Shown here piece by piece: positions 34,348-44,532 of a stretch of DNA of 64,000 nucleotides (the first letter of the stretch is position 1; each line of letters opens with the position of its first letter). The position numbers were made by a program, and so were the translations under genes. Source of the stretch: PHAA01 sp963665865 (GTDB lineage Bacteria; Bacillota; Syntrophomonadia; Syntrophomonadales; Syntrophomonadaceae); contig CAXXWF010000001.1 in the NCBI GenBank assembly GCA_963665865.2, positions 3,534,001-3,598,000 of the forward strand. The letters are read 5' to 3'. The notes beneath the pieces are model-generated. The model searched no databases and was not told where the DNA came from. It saw only the letters and a program-made list of their open reading frames with translations.

Positions 34348-35670
34348 ATGTCGGTTGATAATACCTATGCAGCCTTGTTAGAGCAGGTTTTGAAAGATTT
34401 TCGCAATGAAATTGGTACAACCAGTTTTGATATCTGGTTTCCCCAGGTTACTTACAACACCTTCCGCCACGATAAATTATATATCATGGTTCCTAATACG
34501 CTAACCCGCGAATGGATTGAATCTCGTTATCTGGAGACCTTAGAAAAAAAAGTCCGTGATTTAAGCAAGCAGGATATCTCTTTGGTTTTGATTACCGAAC
34601 CCTTGGTGGAAAAGGATGGTTATATTTCGCCGCTCAACCCTAAATATACCTTCAATACCTTTGTGGTAGGCAACAGTAATCGTTTTGCCCATGCTGCCTG
34701 CTATGCAGTTGGAGAAGCCCCGGCTAGGGCCTACAATCCTTTATTTATCTATGGCGGCGTGGGGCTGGGCAAAACGCATCTTATGCAAGCCATTGCACAT
34801 CGGATCATAGGAAATAAGCCTAACTTTTCCGTGATGTATGTCTCCTCGGAGCAGTTTACCAACGAACTTATAAGTGCCATAAAAGATGACCGCACCCCGG
34901 CTTTCCGGAATAAATATCGTAATATCGATGTTTTGCTGATTGATGATATCCAGTTCCTGGCGGGCAAAGAGCGGACCCAGGAAGAGTTTTTCCACACTTT
35001 CAACACCCTTTATGAAACGAATAAACAGGTGGTTATTTCCAGTGATCGTCCCCCTCGCAATATCCCTACCCTGGAGGATCGCCTTCGTTCTCGTTTTGAA
35101 TGGGGTCTAATTACTGATATTCAGATTCCCGACCTGGAAACCCGCATTGCTATACTGCGCAAAAAGGCACAAACGGATGAATTGAATGTTCCTTATGATA
35201 TTCTCGATTATATAGCTAATTATATTGATTCTAATATAAGAGAACTGGAGGGAGCCCTGGTCAGGGTAGTTGCTTTCGCTACTATAAATAATAGACCTTT
35301 AAATATGGAAACGGCTGGTGAGGCATTGAAAGATATTTTGCCACCTCCGCAGCCCAAGAAAATAACTATAGAATGTATTCAAAAAGAAGTCTGTAAATAC
35401 TATGGTATAAATTTAAACGAATTATTATCCAGAAAACGAAATAAGCAACTAGTTTACCCTCGCCAAATTGCTATGTACCTGTGTCGTAAAATGACGGATG
35501 CTTCTTTCCCTCTAATTGGCGACCAGTTTGGGGGAAGAGACCATACTACTGTAATGCACGGGGTTGAAAAAATAGAAAAGGAGGCTGCCGCAGATCAAAA
35601 TGTGGCTGCGACCCTCGACAAACTTTGCAAACAGTTAGACCCCAGAGGAAGCTTGTTTTTAAATAGTTAG
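34348..35670 (+). CDS. dnaA: Chromosomal replication initiator protein DnaA
   Basis: 440 residues. Domain I at the N-terminus (about 1-85), AAA+ domain with Walker A GGVGLGKT (136-143) and Walker B VLLIDDIQFLAG near 200, and C-terminal DNA-binding domain with GGRDHTTVMHGVEKI near 400-415. It unwinds oriC and loads the helicase. The ATG is preceded by CAGGAGG. Confidence 0.97.
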   Translation: MSVDNTYAALLEQVLKDFRNEIGTTSFDIWFPQVTYNTFRHDKLYIMVPNTLTREWIESRYLETLEKKVRDLSKQDISLVLITEPLVEKDGYISPLNPKYTFNTFVVGNSNRFAHAACYAVGEAPARAYNPLFIYGGVGLGKTHLMQAIAHRIIGNKPNFSVMYVSSEQFTNELISAIKDDRTPAFRNKYRNIDVLLIDDIQFLAGKERTQEEFFHTFNTLYETNKQVVISSDRPPRNIPTLEDRLRSRFEWGLITDIQIPDLETRIAILRKKAQTDELNVPYDILDYIANYIDSNIRELEGALVRVVAFATINNRPLNMETAGEALKDILPPPQPKKITIECIQKEVCKYYGINLNELLSRKRNKQLVYPRQIAMYLCRKMTDASFPLIGDQFGGRDHTTVMHGVEKIEKEAAADQNVAATLDKLCKQLDPRGSLFLNS

Positions 35671-35803
35671 GCACAAGCTTGTCCACCGCCTTAAAGCTGA
35701 TTACAATTACTCTTAACGAGCCTTTTGCACATTTTGCACACTACTACTACTATTACGGTTATCTGTTTATAAATAATCAATAATAAAATGGGGGCAAAGA
35801 AAA
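35671..35803 (+). other. Probable oriC unwinding region (dnaA-dnaN spacer)
   Basis: Two tandem DnaA-box-like words TTTTGCACA (35723-35731 and 35732-35740, one mismatch each) are followed at once by CTACTACTACTATTAC (35741-35756), which has the period-three pattern of DnaA-trios, and then by an AT-rich stretch ending at the dnaN start. A TTGTCCACC word lies near 35679-35687. The order boxes, trio, AT-rich DNA matches the Bacillus subtilis origin between dnaA and dnaN. Confidence 0.75.
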
Positions 35804-36943
35804 ATGAAGTTTAACATCGAAAAAAGAGAAATATCAACCCTTACCACTTTGGTTCACAGAGCTGCTTCCAATAAGAGCACCATTCCTATCCTTTCTGGTT
35901 TGCTTATTAGTCTATCCCATGATAAAGGTTTGACCATGACCGCTACAGATATGGAGATAGGTATTAAAGCTTCCACAAATAATGTTGATATCATTGAAGA
36001 AGGCAGCGTATTGGTTAATGCCACTTATTTTTCTGATTTTATTAAATTGCTTCCTGATACAATCATCGCCTTTGAATTAAACCGAGAAACTTCACGACTT
36101 AACATTAGTTACGGAAGATCATCCAGCCGTATCAATATATACCAAGAAAAAGAATACCCTGAACTGCCTATTAGTAAAATGGAATACAAATTCTCCATAC
36201 CTCAAGATATTCTTAAAGAAGGACTTAAGAAAACATCTTTTGCTGCTGCGCAAAATCATTTTAGACAGGTATTTACAGGTGTTCTTTTCGATATCTTTGA
36301 AGATGGAGTTGTAAAAATAATAGCTTCGGATACTCATAGGTTAGCTTACTATACTTATAATCTGGGACAAACGGATTTAGAACCGTTAAAATTCGTCATC
36401 CCGGTAAGGACAGTTAACGAATTATTAAGATTTTTAGATGATAGCTCAGAAAAAATAGATGTGGCTATATCCGAAAATAACGTTATTTTTTATAAAGAAA
36501 ATTTCATCCTCTTATCCCGCTTAATAGAGGGTCAATATCCTAATTACGAAACAGTTATTCCCGCCTCATTCAGCACCGAAGTAAATATTAAAACGGCTAT
36601 TCTGGCCTCAAGCCTAGGTCGGGCTAAAATTATGCCGACGGATGATAAATTTCAGATCCAGCATGTTCAGTTTTCTATTATGGAAAATGAAGCTTTGTTA
36701 AATTCTTATTCTGAGAGTATGGGCGAAATATCAGAAATAATTGATGAAATTCAAATTGAGGGAGAAAAGGATATTAAAATCGCGTTTAACACGAATTATT
36801 TTTTAGATGCGGTAAAAATATTCGAATCCGAATGTGATAATTTAATAATTAAACTAGCCGGGTCTTTAAGTCCAGCTCTTATTAAAAATCCCGAAAAGGA
36901 GAATTATTTATATATACTAGTTCCTATGCGGACCAATAACTGA
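35804..36943 (+). CDS. dnaN: DNA polymerase III beta sliding clamp
   Basis: 379 residues with the three repeated clamp folds. N-terminal MKFNIEKREISTLTTLVHRA and NKSTIPILSGLLI are typical, and it ends in VPMRTNN, close to the conserved (M/L)P(M/V)R C-terminus. It tethers the replicative polymerase to DNA. ATG is preceded by GGGGG. Confidence 0.96.
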   Translation: MKFNIEKREISTLTTLVHRAASNKSTIPILSGLLISLSHDKGLTMTATDMEIGIKASTNNVDIIEEGSVLVNATYFSDFIKLLPDTIIAFELNRETSRLNISYGRSSSRINIYQEKEYPELPISKMEYKFSIPQDILKEGLKKTSFAAAQNHFRQVFTGVLFDIFEDGVVKIIASDTHRLAYYTYNLGQTDLEPLKFVIPVRTVNELLRFLDDSSEKIDVAISENNVIFYKENFILLSRLIEGQYPNYETVIPASFSTEVNIKTAILASSLGRAKIMPTDDKFQIQHVQFSIMENEALLNSYSESMGEISEIIDEIQIEGEKDIKIAFNTNYFLDAVKIFESECDNLIIKLAGSLSPALIKNPEKENYLYILVPMRTNN

Positions 36944-36962
36944 GGAAGGATGCCTATTCTAT

Positions 36963-38063
36963 TTGAAAATTGAAAAAATAAAGATTAGAAACTTCCGCAA
37001 CTTAAAAAAAATAGACTATGATCCAGCCCCCGGTTTAAATATTTTTATTGGGGATAATGCGCAAGGGAAGACAAATCTTTTGGAGGCTATTTTCATGCTG
37101 GCTGCGGGTAATTCTTTCCGATCCGCAACCGACGCAAATCTGGTAAGTTATGAAGCAGAGGGATTTGATTTAGGGATTCGTTACAACATCTTGGAAAGGT
37201 TGTTGGAAGCAAAAATTAAATACCGTCTGAATACCTCAAAGTTATTTATGATAAACAATAAAAAAAGCAGCCAGAACCATAAAGACAGACTGAGTGTGGT
37301 TCTCTTCACACCGGATGATCTTTTTCTTATCAAAGGATCTCCAGGGAAAAGGAGAGCTTTTTTAGATTTTATCCTTAAACAGCTGTCGGGTGAGTATCTA
37401 TATAATCTGGATAATTATACCTTAATCCTAAAAAAGAGAAATTTATTGCTAAAAAATGAGCAAACTACAGCTAAGTCGTTTAGAATTATTAATGACCTTT
37501 TTATTGAAAATGCTACGCGCTTGATTATCCAGCGTATTAATTTCGTAAATCTGTTGGACGAAATAACGCAGCCAATTTATAAAGAAATAAATCAGGGTCA
37601 TAATGAATTGAAAACAAGATATGCGATATCTTTTAAGGTAGATAGTGATAAAATCAATACGGATGTTTTGCAAAATGCTCTGCGAAAACATATGGAAGAA
37701 CATCTGCAAGAAGAAATAAAACGAAGAAAGACGCTGGTAGGACCTCATTTAGATGATATTAATATTTATCAGGACCGGCGGCTGGCACGTACCTTTGCCT
37801 CCCAGGGGCAGCAAAGAAACATGGCGATAAGTCTTAAACTGGCAGAAATGTATGCGTTTAAGAAAGTAAAGGGATTCTATCCCATATTTTTATTGGATGA
37901 GGTATTGTCCGAATTAGACGAAGGGAAGCGAAAAATGCTGATTTTGCATCTCCGTCAGGCAGAATTTCAAACGTTTCTTACCTCGGTAAATATAGATAAT
38001 ATTGACCAAATCAATGAAGCCAGCTTTATTGTTAAAGAAGGCCGCCTGTTGCGAAAGGAGTAA
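36963..38063 (+). CDS. recF: DNA replication and repair protein RecF
   Basis: 366 residues. ABC-type ATPase with Walker A GDNAQGKTNLL (about 30-40), signature region FASQGQQRNMAISLKLAE (about 277-294) and Walker B FLLDEVLSELDEGKR (about 305-319). It loads RecA at gapped DNA with RecOR. The start is TTG; an alternative frame start upstream hits a stop. Confidence 0.95.
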   Translation: MKIEKIKIRNFRNLKKIDYDPAPGLNIFIGDNAQGKTNLLEAIFMLAAGNSFRSATDANLVSYEAEGFDLGIRYNILERLLEAKIKYRLNTSKLFMINNKKSSQNHKDRLSVVLFTPDDLFLIKGSPGKRRAFLDFILKQLSGEYLYNLDNYTLILKKRNLLLKNEQTTAKSFRIINDLFIENATRLIIQRINFVNLLDEITQPIYKEINQGHNELKTRYAISFKVDSDKINTDVLQNALRKHMEEHLQEEIKRRKTLVGPHLDDINIYQDRRLARTFASQGQQRNMAISLKLAEMYAFKKVKGFYPIFLLDEVLSELDEGKRKMLILHLRQAEFQTFLTSVNIDNIDQINEASFIVKEGRLLRKE

Positions 38064-38066
38064 TAA

Positions 38067-38318
38067 GTGTTTTTACATCTGGGGAATAGTAAGGTAATAT
38101 CTGGCAATAGTGTAATAGCCATACTAAACATTGAGGACCCGATCTCTAATGACCTGCAAGAAATAATGGAGAATGCGGCCTTGGAAAGAAAACTCATTAA
38201 TATTAGTAAAAATGACAAAAAAAAGGCGTTGGTGATATGTGATGAAGGTGTTTATTTGTCCCCCATATCATCAACCACCCTTTATAAACGGTCGATTCAT
38301 CACCAAAAGGAGGTTTAA
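38067..38318 (+). CDS. remB: RemB-like regulatory protein (DUF370, YaaB)
   Basis: 83 residues. The N-terminus FLHLGNSKVISGNSVIAILN and the recF-gyrB position match RemB/YaaB, a DUF370 protein related to the DNA-binding biofilm regulator RemA. GTG start with AAGGAG five bases upstream. It lies three bases after recF and before gyrB, so it is co-transcribed. Its target genes cannot be inferred. Confidence 0.88.
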   Translation: MFLHLGNSKVISGNSVIAILNIEDPISNDLQEIMENAALERKLINISKNDKKKALVICDEGVYLSPISSTTLYKRSIHHQKEV

Positions 38319-38321
38319 TTC

Positions 38322-40226
38322 TTGAAGAAAATTGAAAATGGGTATAATGCTTCTGATATTCAAGTACTGGAAGGCTTGGAAGCAGTGCGTTTAAGACCGG
38401 GCATGTATATTGGATCAACCGGTCCCAAAGGATTGCATCACTTGGTTTTCGAGATTGTTGATAACAGTATAGACGAAGCAGTAGGCGGCTATTGTAATAA
38501 AATCGAGGTCAGAATTAATGCTGACAACAGTATTACCGTCACTGATAATGGCCGAGGAATACCAGTAGACATCCATCCTCAGATGGGGATTCCGGCCATC
38601 GAAGTGATTATGACTACCCTGCATTCGGGAGGAAAATTTGGGGGCAGCGGTTATACCATATCCGGCGGCTTGCATGGGGTGGGACTGTCGGTTGTGAATG
38701 CGCTGTCATCCCAGATGGAGGTTATCGTCCGCCGCGACGGACACACCTATCAACAAGATTATGAACGGGGTAAGCCGGTAACTGGGCTGATTACGCTTGG
38801 AAACACCAATAAGAAGGGAACGACGATTCATTTTTTCCCAGACCCGGAAATATTTGAAGTAACGGTCTTTGATCGTGATATTCTCATTCAAAGACTTAGA
38901 GAGCTGGGCTATCTTAATAAGGGATTGCAAATAATATTCACCGATGCGCGGGAAGAGGAAATCTTCGTAAAGGAATTTATCTCGACTGGTCTGAAAGATT
39001 TTGTGATTTACATAAATAAGAGCAAGGAAGTTGTCAATACCGACCCTATTTATTTTGAAGTTAAAAAGAATGATGTGGTCGTTGAGTTAGCTCTGCAATA
39101 TAATAACGGCTACAGCGAAAACATATATTCGTTTGCCAACAATATCCGCACGCAGGAAGGCGGGACCCATGAGACCGGATTTAAAAATGCGCTGACCCGG
39201 GTCATTAATGATTATGCCAAGAAGAACAACATCCTCAAAGAAAATGAGGCGAATCTGGCCGGGGAAGATATACGCGAGGGCGTAGCTGCAATCATCTCCG
39301 TAATGGTGAAGGACCCCCAGTTTGAGGGACAGACTAAAACCAAACTGGGGAACACCTATATTAGAGGAGTTGTTGACGGGGCGGTTTATGAGAGTGTCGA
39401 TGACTATCTGAATGAACACCCGTCGGCGGCCAAGAAAATATTGGAGAAAGCCATCTCCGCCAGGCGGGCGAGGGAAGCGGCCCGGAAAGCCCGGGAATTG
39501 ACCCGGCGCAAGAGTGCCCTGGAATCAACTTCCCTACCGGGTAAACTGGCGGATTGCAGCAACCGTGATCCCGCTCAATCGGAACTGTTTATCGTGGAAG
39601 GCGATTCCGCCGGCGGTTCGGCCAAACAAGGCCGGGATCGCACCTACCAGGCCATACTGCCCTTGCGCGGCAAAATTCTTAACGTAGAGAAATCGCGGCT
39701 GGATAGGGTGTTATCCAGCGAAGAAATCCGCAACCTGATCACGGCGATGGGTACCGGTATAGGTGAAGATTTTGATATTAAAAAAGCCCGCTATCACAAG
39801 TTGTTTATTATGACTGATGCGGATGTGGATGGAGCCCATATCAGGATTCTGCTCTTGACCTTCTTCTATCGTTACATGAAACAACTTATTGAACAGGGCT
39901 ATATTTATATTGCCCAACCACCCCTGTTCGGATTAAAAAGAGGCAAAGAGGTGCACTATTTCTTCAATGAACCAGAAATGAATAACTTCGTTGGACAATC
40001 GGATAAGAAATGGTCAGTGCAGCGCTATAAAGGCCTGGGCGAGATGGATCCTGAACAACTATGGTCTACAACCATGAATGCTGACAACCGCACCATCATG
40101 CAGGTTACTATAGATGACGCAATTCAAGCGGATGAGGTGTTTGCCAATTTGATGGGCGACAATGTTGAACCGCGCAAAGAGTTTATACACGACAATGCTA
40201 GATACGTAACCAACCTGGATATATAG
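38322..40226 (+). CDS. gyrB: DNA gyrase subunit B
   Basis: 634 residues. GHKL ATPase domain with EIVDNSIDEA (about 45-54), DNGRGIPVD (about 77-85) and SGGLHGVG (about 115-122), TOPRIM domain with EGDSAGGSAKQGRDR (about 426-440) and TDADVDGAHI (about 505-514), and QTKTKLG (about 336-342). TTG start with AAGGAGG upstream. It supercoils DNA with GyrA. Confidence 0.97.
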   Translation: MKKIENGYNASDIQVLEGLEAVRLRPGMYIGSTGPKGLHHLVFEIVDNSIDEAVGGYCNKIEVRINADNSITVTDNGRGIPVDIHPQMGIPAIEVIMTTLHSGGKFGGSGYTISGGLHGVGLSVVNALSSQMEVIVRRDGHTYQQDYERGKPVTGLITLGNTNKKGTTIHFFPDPEIFEVTVFDRDILIQRLRELGYLNKGLQIIFTDAREEEIFVKEFISTGLKDFVIYINKSKEVVNTDPIYFEVKKNDVVVELALQYNNGYSENIYSFANNIRTQEGGTHETGFKNALTRVINDYAKKNNILKENEANLAGEDIREGVAAIISVMVKDPQFEGQTKTKLGNTYIRGVVDGAVYESVDDYLNEHPSAAKKILEKAISARRAREAARKARELTRRKSALESTSLPGKLADCSNRDPAQSELFIVEGDSAGGSAKQGRDRTYQAILPLRGKILNVEKSRLDRVLSSEEIRNLITAMGTGIGEDFDIKKARYHKLFIMTDADVDGAHIRILLLTFFYRYMKQLIEQGYIYIAQPPLFGLKRGKEVHYFFNEPEMNNFVGQSDKKWSVQRYKGLGEMDPEQLWSTTMNADNRTIMQVTIDDAIQADEVFANLMGDNVEPRKEFIHDNARYVTNLDI

Positions 40227-40239
40227 GGGGTATTTTATT

Positions 40240-42675
40240 TTGGGACAGGATAGCCTTTTTAGTAAAATCATACCGATGGACATTGAAAAAGAAGTGAAAA
40301 AATCGTTTTTGGAATATGCCATGAGCGTAATCGTGTCGCGTGCACTGCCGGATATCCGGGACGGACTTAAACCGGTCCATCGCCGTATCCTCTATGCACT
40401 GTATGACCAGGGCATGACCCATGACAAACCTCACAAGAAGTCGGCCAATATTGTGGGTGAAGTTATGGGAAAATATCATCCCCACGGTGACTCAGCCATA
40501 TACCAAACCATGGTCAAGATGGCGCAAAACTTCTCGATGCGATACCCCCTGATAGATGGGCATGGGAACTTTGGCTCTATCGACGGAGATTCCGCCGCCG
40601 CCATGCGGTACACCGAGTCTCGGATGGCGAGAATAGCGGGGGAACTCCTCAAAGACATTGATAAAGACACGGTACAGTGGCGGCCCAACTATGACGATAC
40701 CCGCGAAGAACCACAGGTCTTACCCGGACGCATACCAAATCTATTGATAAACGGATCGGCGGGGATTGCGGTAGGTATGGCCACCAATATCCCACCTCAT
40801 AACCTGAATGAAGTAGTGGCGGCTATAAAAATGGTCATAGATAATCCCGAGGTCACTATTGACGAACTAATGACAGTGATTCCTGGCCCGGATTTTCCTA
40901 CGGCAGGCATAATGGGGACGCGAGGAATCAGGCAGGCCTTCACCACCGGACGAGGGAGCATTAAGATAAGGTCCCGCTACACCATCGAGGAGAAAAAGGG
41001 TGGGCGTAACGCCATTATAATCACGGAAATTCCCTACCAGGTAAATAAAGCGAAGATAGTAGAAAAAATAGCCGAACTGGTGCGCGATAAAAAACTAGAC
41101 GGGATAGTTGACCTGAGGGATGAATCTGATCGTAATGGGATTAGAATTGTCATTGAGCTGCGTCGGGATGTTAATGCGAATGTATTAGTAAACAAGCTCT
41201 TCAAACACACGCAGCTGGAGGACAGTTTCGGTGTCAACATGGTCAGCTTGGTCAATGGGCAGCCTCGCACCCTTAATATCAAGCAGATGATGGAGTATTA
41301 TGTGCAACATCGGCAGGAGGTCATAACCCGCCGAACCATCCATGAATTGAAACTGGCCAATAACCGCAAGCATATTTTGCAAGGTTTGCAGGTAGCCTTA
41401 GATAATCTGGATGAAATCATCAGCCTGATTAGAAATTCCTCCAATCGGGAGACCGCGCGTATAGCCCTGATCGACACGTTTAGCCTGAGCGAAATACAGG
41501 CTAACGCCATTTTAGATATGCGCTTTGCTCAATTAACCGGCTTGGAGCGAGCCAAACTGGAAGAGGAATTCCAAGAACTGCTGATAAAGATAGCTGATTA
41601 TGAAGATATTCTGGCTCGGCCGGAAAGAATTTTGATTATGGTCAAGGAAGATTTAGACGATATTCAAAATAAATACGGAGACAAAAGAAGAACCGAAATA
41701 AGCAGCGACAATTCAGAATATGACGAAGAGGACTTTATCGAAGACCATGAAGTGGTGATTACGCTTAGTCACCGGGGCTATATCAAAAGACAGCCTTTGG
41801 ATACATACAAAGCTCAAAAAAGGGGCGGCAAGGGGATAAGCTCTACCAATACCCGCGCCGAGGATTTTGCTCATGACATCCTGGTAACAGGAGTACTGGC
41901 CAACATCTTCTTCTTTACCAACCAAGGCCGGGCTTTTTGCGCCAAGGCATATCAGATTCAGGAGTCTTCCCGTCAGGCTAAGGGACAGGCCTTGATTAAT
42001 TTCCTGGAATTGAGACCGGGAGAAAAGGTAAGTACCATAGTGGCGGCCCGAAGCTTGGATGAAAAGCGGCACCTAATGATGGTGACTAAAAAGGGAATTA
42101 TCAAGAAAGTCGCTCTGTCCGCTTTTGCCAATATCAGAAAAAATGGGATCATTGCCCTGAATCTGGCTGAAGGGGATGAGCTGGTTGGAGTTATCCGGGT
42201 AGACGGTCAGGATCGGGTGATGCTGGTTACATCTCTGGGGCAATCAATTATGTTTGCCGAAAAGCAGGTTAGGAGCATGGGTAGGACTGCGGCCGGGGTA
42301 AGAGGGATAAGACTGGCACCGGAAGATTTCGTGGTCGGAGTGGATAAAGACCGTCCGGGAGCTGAGGTTTTTATGGTAACTGAAAATGGGTATGGCAAAA
42401 AAACCCCCTTGGCTGAGTTTAAAAATCAGAACCGAGGCGGAAAAGGGCTGAAGACCATTAACGTTGACAAAAAGAATGGGCCGATAGTTGGATTTAAAAT
42501 AGTTGCCGCAGATGAGGAACTGGTTATACTTACCAGTGAGGGTCATATTATCAGGCTGGAAACTGGGGATGTCTCAACTCAGAAGAGGTATTCCCGGGGA
42601 GTAGTCCTGATGAAGACCTCGAAACAAGACCATGTGGCAGCGGTAGCGAGATTCAAGATAGAAAAAGAAGAATAG
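40240..42675 (+). CDS. gyrA: DNA gyrase subunit A
   Basis: 811 residues. The breakage-reunion Tyr is in AAMRYTESRMA near residue 124. The quinolone-region sequence HPHGDSAIY (about 80-88) is wild-type-like, with Ser/Thr-equivalent Ser85 and Asp84 present. The C-terminal beta-pinwheel contains the GyrA box (QKRGGKG near 527), so it is gyrase, not ParC. TTG start with GGGGG nine bases before it. Confidence 0.97.
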   Translation: MGQDSLFSKIIPMDIEKEVKKSFLEYAMSVIVSRALPDIRDGLKPVHRRILYALYDQGMTHDKPHKKSANIVGEVMGKYHPHGDSAIYQTMVKMAQNFSMRYPLIDGHGNFGSIDGDSAAAMRYTESRMARIAGELLKDIDKDTVQWRPNYDDTREEPQVLPGRIPNLLINGSAGIAVGMATNIPPHNLNEVVAAIKMVIDNPEVTIDELMTVIPGPDFPTAGIMGTRGIRQAFTTGRGSIKIRSRYTIEEKKGGRNAIIITEIPYQVNKAKIVEKIAELVRDKKLDGIVDLRDESDRNGIRIVIELRRDVNANVLVNKLFKHTQLEDSFGVNMVSLVNGQPRTLNIKQMMEYYVQHRQEVITRRTIHELKLANNRKHILQGLQVALDNLDEIISLIRNSSNRETARIALIDTFSLSEIQANAILDMRFAQLTGLERAKLEEEFQELLIKIADYEDILARPERILIMVKEDLDDIQNKYGDKRRTEISSDNSEYDEEDFIEDHEVVITLSHRGYIKRQPLDTYKAQKRGGKGISSTNTRAEDFAHDILVTGVLANIFFFTNQGRAFCAKAYQIQESSRQAKGQALINFLELRPGEKVSTIVAARSLDEKRHLMMVTKKGIIKKVALSAFANIRKNGIIALNLAEGDELVGVIRVDGQDRVMLVTSLGQSIMFAEKQVRSMGRTAAGVRGIRLAPEDFVVGVDKDRPGAEVFMVTENGYGKKTPLAEFKNQNRGGKGLKTINVDKKNGPIVGFKIVAADEELVILTSEGHIIRLETGDVSTQKRYSRGVVLMKTSKQDHVAAVARFKIEKEE

Positions 42676-43026
42676 ACAGGGGAAACGAGAACGATAGACG
42701 CGGACTCGCTTCACTCGCACGCAGACACTATATGAATAACACTCGTGCCCAAAGGAAACAACCACAGTGAAAAGTTGACAGGACTGTCATCCTGAACGAA
42801 GTGAAGGATCTAATCAGCGAATAGGGGTTCTCCGAAAAAGATCCTTCGTTACACTCAGGATGACAGAGTGTTATTTTCGAAATAATGCGGCGTAATAAAG
42901 TGGCAATTAGAAAAAGCCGGACGTAATTGCCAAAGGGGAATGTCTATTTAATTTCTCGGTGTACTTCATAGAAGTCCGCGAACGGCCGCGTCTAGTAACC
43001 TTATAGTGATTTTGGAGGGATTTAAT
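42676..43026. other. Intergenic region gyrA-pdxS with a palindromic repeat
   Basis: 351 bp without a gene. The repeat 42784-42866 fills the centre. The remainder contains short GACGCGGAC-like words and presumably the pdxS promoter, which I could not place. Confidence 0.5.
42784..42866. repeat. CTGTCATCCTGA...GAAGGATC inverted repeat
   Basis: CTGTCATCCTGA (42784-42795) is mirrored by TCAGGATGACAG ending at 42866, with inner GAAGGATC/GATCCTTC. It is the same family as 23095-23167, with a different central segment. Confidence 0.82.
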
Positions 43027-43911
43027 ATGGTTGATACCGGAACATTTAAAGTGAAGTCAGGGCTGGCCCAGATGTTAAAGGGTGGGGTTATCATGGATGT
43101 AACTACCCCGGAACAAGCCAAGATTGCTGAAGAAGCTGGAGCCTGTGCGGTTATGGCACTTGAAAGAGTACCGGCTGATATAAGGGCGGCCGGAGGGATA
43201 GCCCGTATGGCTGACCCCAGCGTGGTTTTAAAAATCATGGAGGCAGTGACCATCCCGGTTATGGCCAAGTGTCGGATAGGCCATTTTGTAGAAGCACAAG
43301 TGCTGCAATCGCTGGGGGCTGATTATATTGATGAGAGTGAAGTATTGACCCCGGCTGACGAAAAATATCACGTCAATAAACACAGCTTCAAGGTGCCATT
43401 TGTCTGTGGGGCGAGGAATCTGGGGGAAGCTCTGCGCCGCATAGGGGAAGGCGCAGCGATGATTCGCACCAAAGGTGAACCGGGAACCGGCAACGTAGTA
43501 GAGGCCGTGCGTCATATCCGTCAGGTGAACGATGAGATTCGCTGGGTGAGCAACCTGCCGGAAGAAGAATTGATGGCTGCCGCTAAAGAATTACAGGCTC
43601 CTTATGAATTGGTTCTAGAAGTTGCTCGGTTGAAAAAACTACCGGTGGTCAATTTTGCGGCCGGCGGGATAGCCACGCCAGCAGATGCTGCCCTGATGAT
43701 GCAATTGGGTTGTGATGGGATCTTTGTAGGATCAGGTATTTTTAAATCAGGGGATCCTGCCCGCCGAGCAAAAGCTATTGTGGCGGCGACTACCTATTTC
43801 AAGGATGCAGCTGTTCTGGCGGAAATATCGAAGGATTTAGGAGAAGCCATGGTGGGGATCAATATCCCGGATATCAGACCTGAAGATAGGATGCAGGATC
43901 GTGGCTGGTAA
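43027..43911 (+). CDS. pdxS: Pyridoxal 5'-phosphate synthase, PdxS subunit
   Basis: 294 residues. It makes PLP from ribose 5-phosphate, glyceraldehyde 3-phosphate and ammonia. Lys81 in VMAKCRIGHF and Lys149 in MIRTKGEPGTGN are the two imine-forming lysines. I start at 43027 (MVDTGTFKVK), preceded by GGAGGG. The gene overlaps pdxT by 11 bp. PLP supply suits the neighbouring PLP enzymes (aminotransferase, SelA). Confidence 0.97.
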   Translation: MVDTGTFKVKSGLAQMLKGGVIMDVTTPEQAKIAEEAGACAVMALERVPADIRAAGGIARMADPSVVLKIMEAVTIPVMAKCRIGHFVEAQVLQSLGADYIDESEVLTPADEKYHVNKHSFKVPFVCGARNLGEALRRIGEGAAMIRTKGEPGTGNVVEAVRHIRQVNDEIRWVSNLPEEELMAAAKELQAPYELVLEVARLKKLPVVNFAAGGIATPADAALMMQLGCDGIFVGSGIFKSGDPARRAKAIVAATTYFKDAAVLAEISKDLGEAMVGINIPDIRPEDRMQDRGW

Positions 43912-44467
43912 AAGGGTGGGGGTTTTAGCTCTCCAAGGAGCGTTTGTTGAGCATGAAGCTTCTCTACAGAAGTGTGGAGCAGAGTCCCGGCAGATCCGCA
44001 CTGTGCAAGAAATGGACGATATTGACGGGCTAATAATTCCGGGCGGAGAAAGTACTACCATTGGGAAACTCATGCTGGCTTACGGATTGATCGAAAAAGT
44101 TAGAACCAGGCATGCTGAAGGTATGCCTATATGGGGAACCTGTGCTGGGATGATTCTGTTGGCCCGAGAGGTGGTAGAAATTGACCAGGTACGGTTGGAC
44201 CTAATGGATATTGCGGTGAGAAGAAACGGCTTTGGCCGTCAGGTGGACAGTTTCGAAACGGAACTGAAAGTTAATGGCATCAATCATTGCCGAGGAGTCT
44301 TTATAAGGGCCCCCTATGTGGAGAAGGTTTGGGGAGAAGCGCGAATATTAGCTTACCATCAGGAACGGATTGTTATGGTCCAGGAAGGTAAGCTGCTGGC
44401 CACTGCCTTTCACCCGGAACTGACAGAGGACCCAAGTATACACAGATATTTCTTGGAAATGTTGTAA
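43901..44467 (+). CDS. pdxT: Pyridoxal 5'-phosphate synthase, glutaminase subunit PdxT
   Basis: 188 residues. Glutaminase with nucleophile Cys81 in WGTCAGMILLA, PGGEST (about 47-52) and His171-Glu173 in AFHPELTED. It supplies ammonia to PdxS. GTG start inside the end of pdxS. Confidence 0.96.
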   Translation: MAGKRVGVLALQGAFVEHEASLQKCGAESRQIRTVQEMDDIDGLIIPGGESTTIGKLMLAYGLIEKVRTRHAEGMPIWGTCAGMILLAREVVEIDQVRLDLMDIAVRRNGFGRQVDSFETELKVNGINHCRGVFIRAPYVEKVWGEARILAYHQERIVMVQEGKLLATAFHPELTEDPSIHRYFLEML

Positions 44468-44532
44468 TCACTATCTTGTCAAAGGCATTTTAGTATAATA
44501 TAATTGACCACAAGCCAAATCATGATTCTAAA

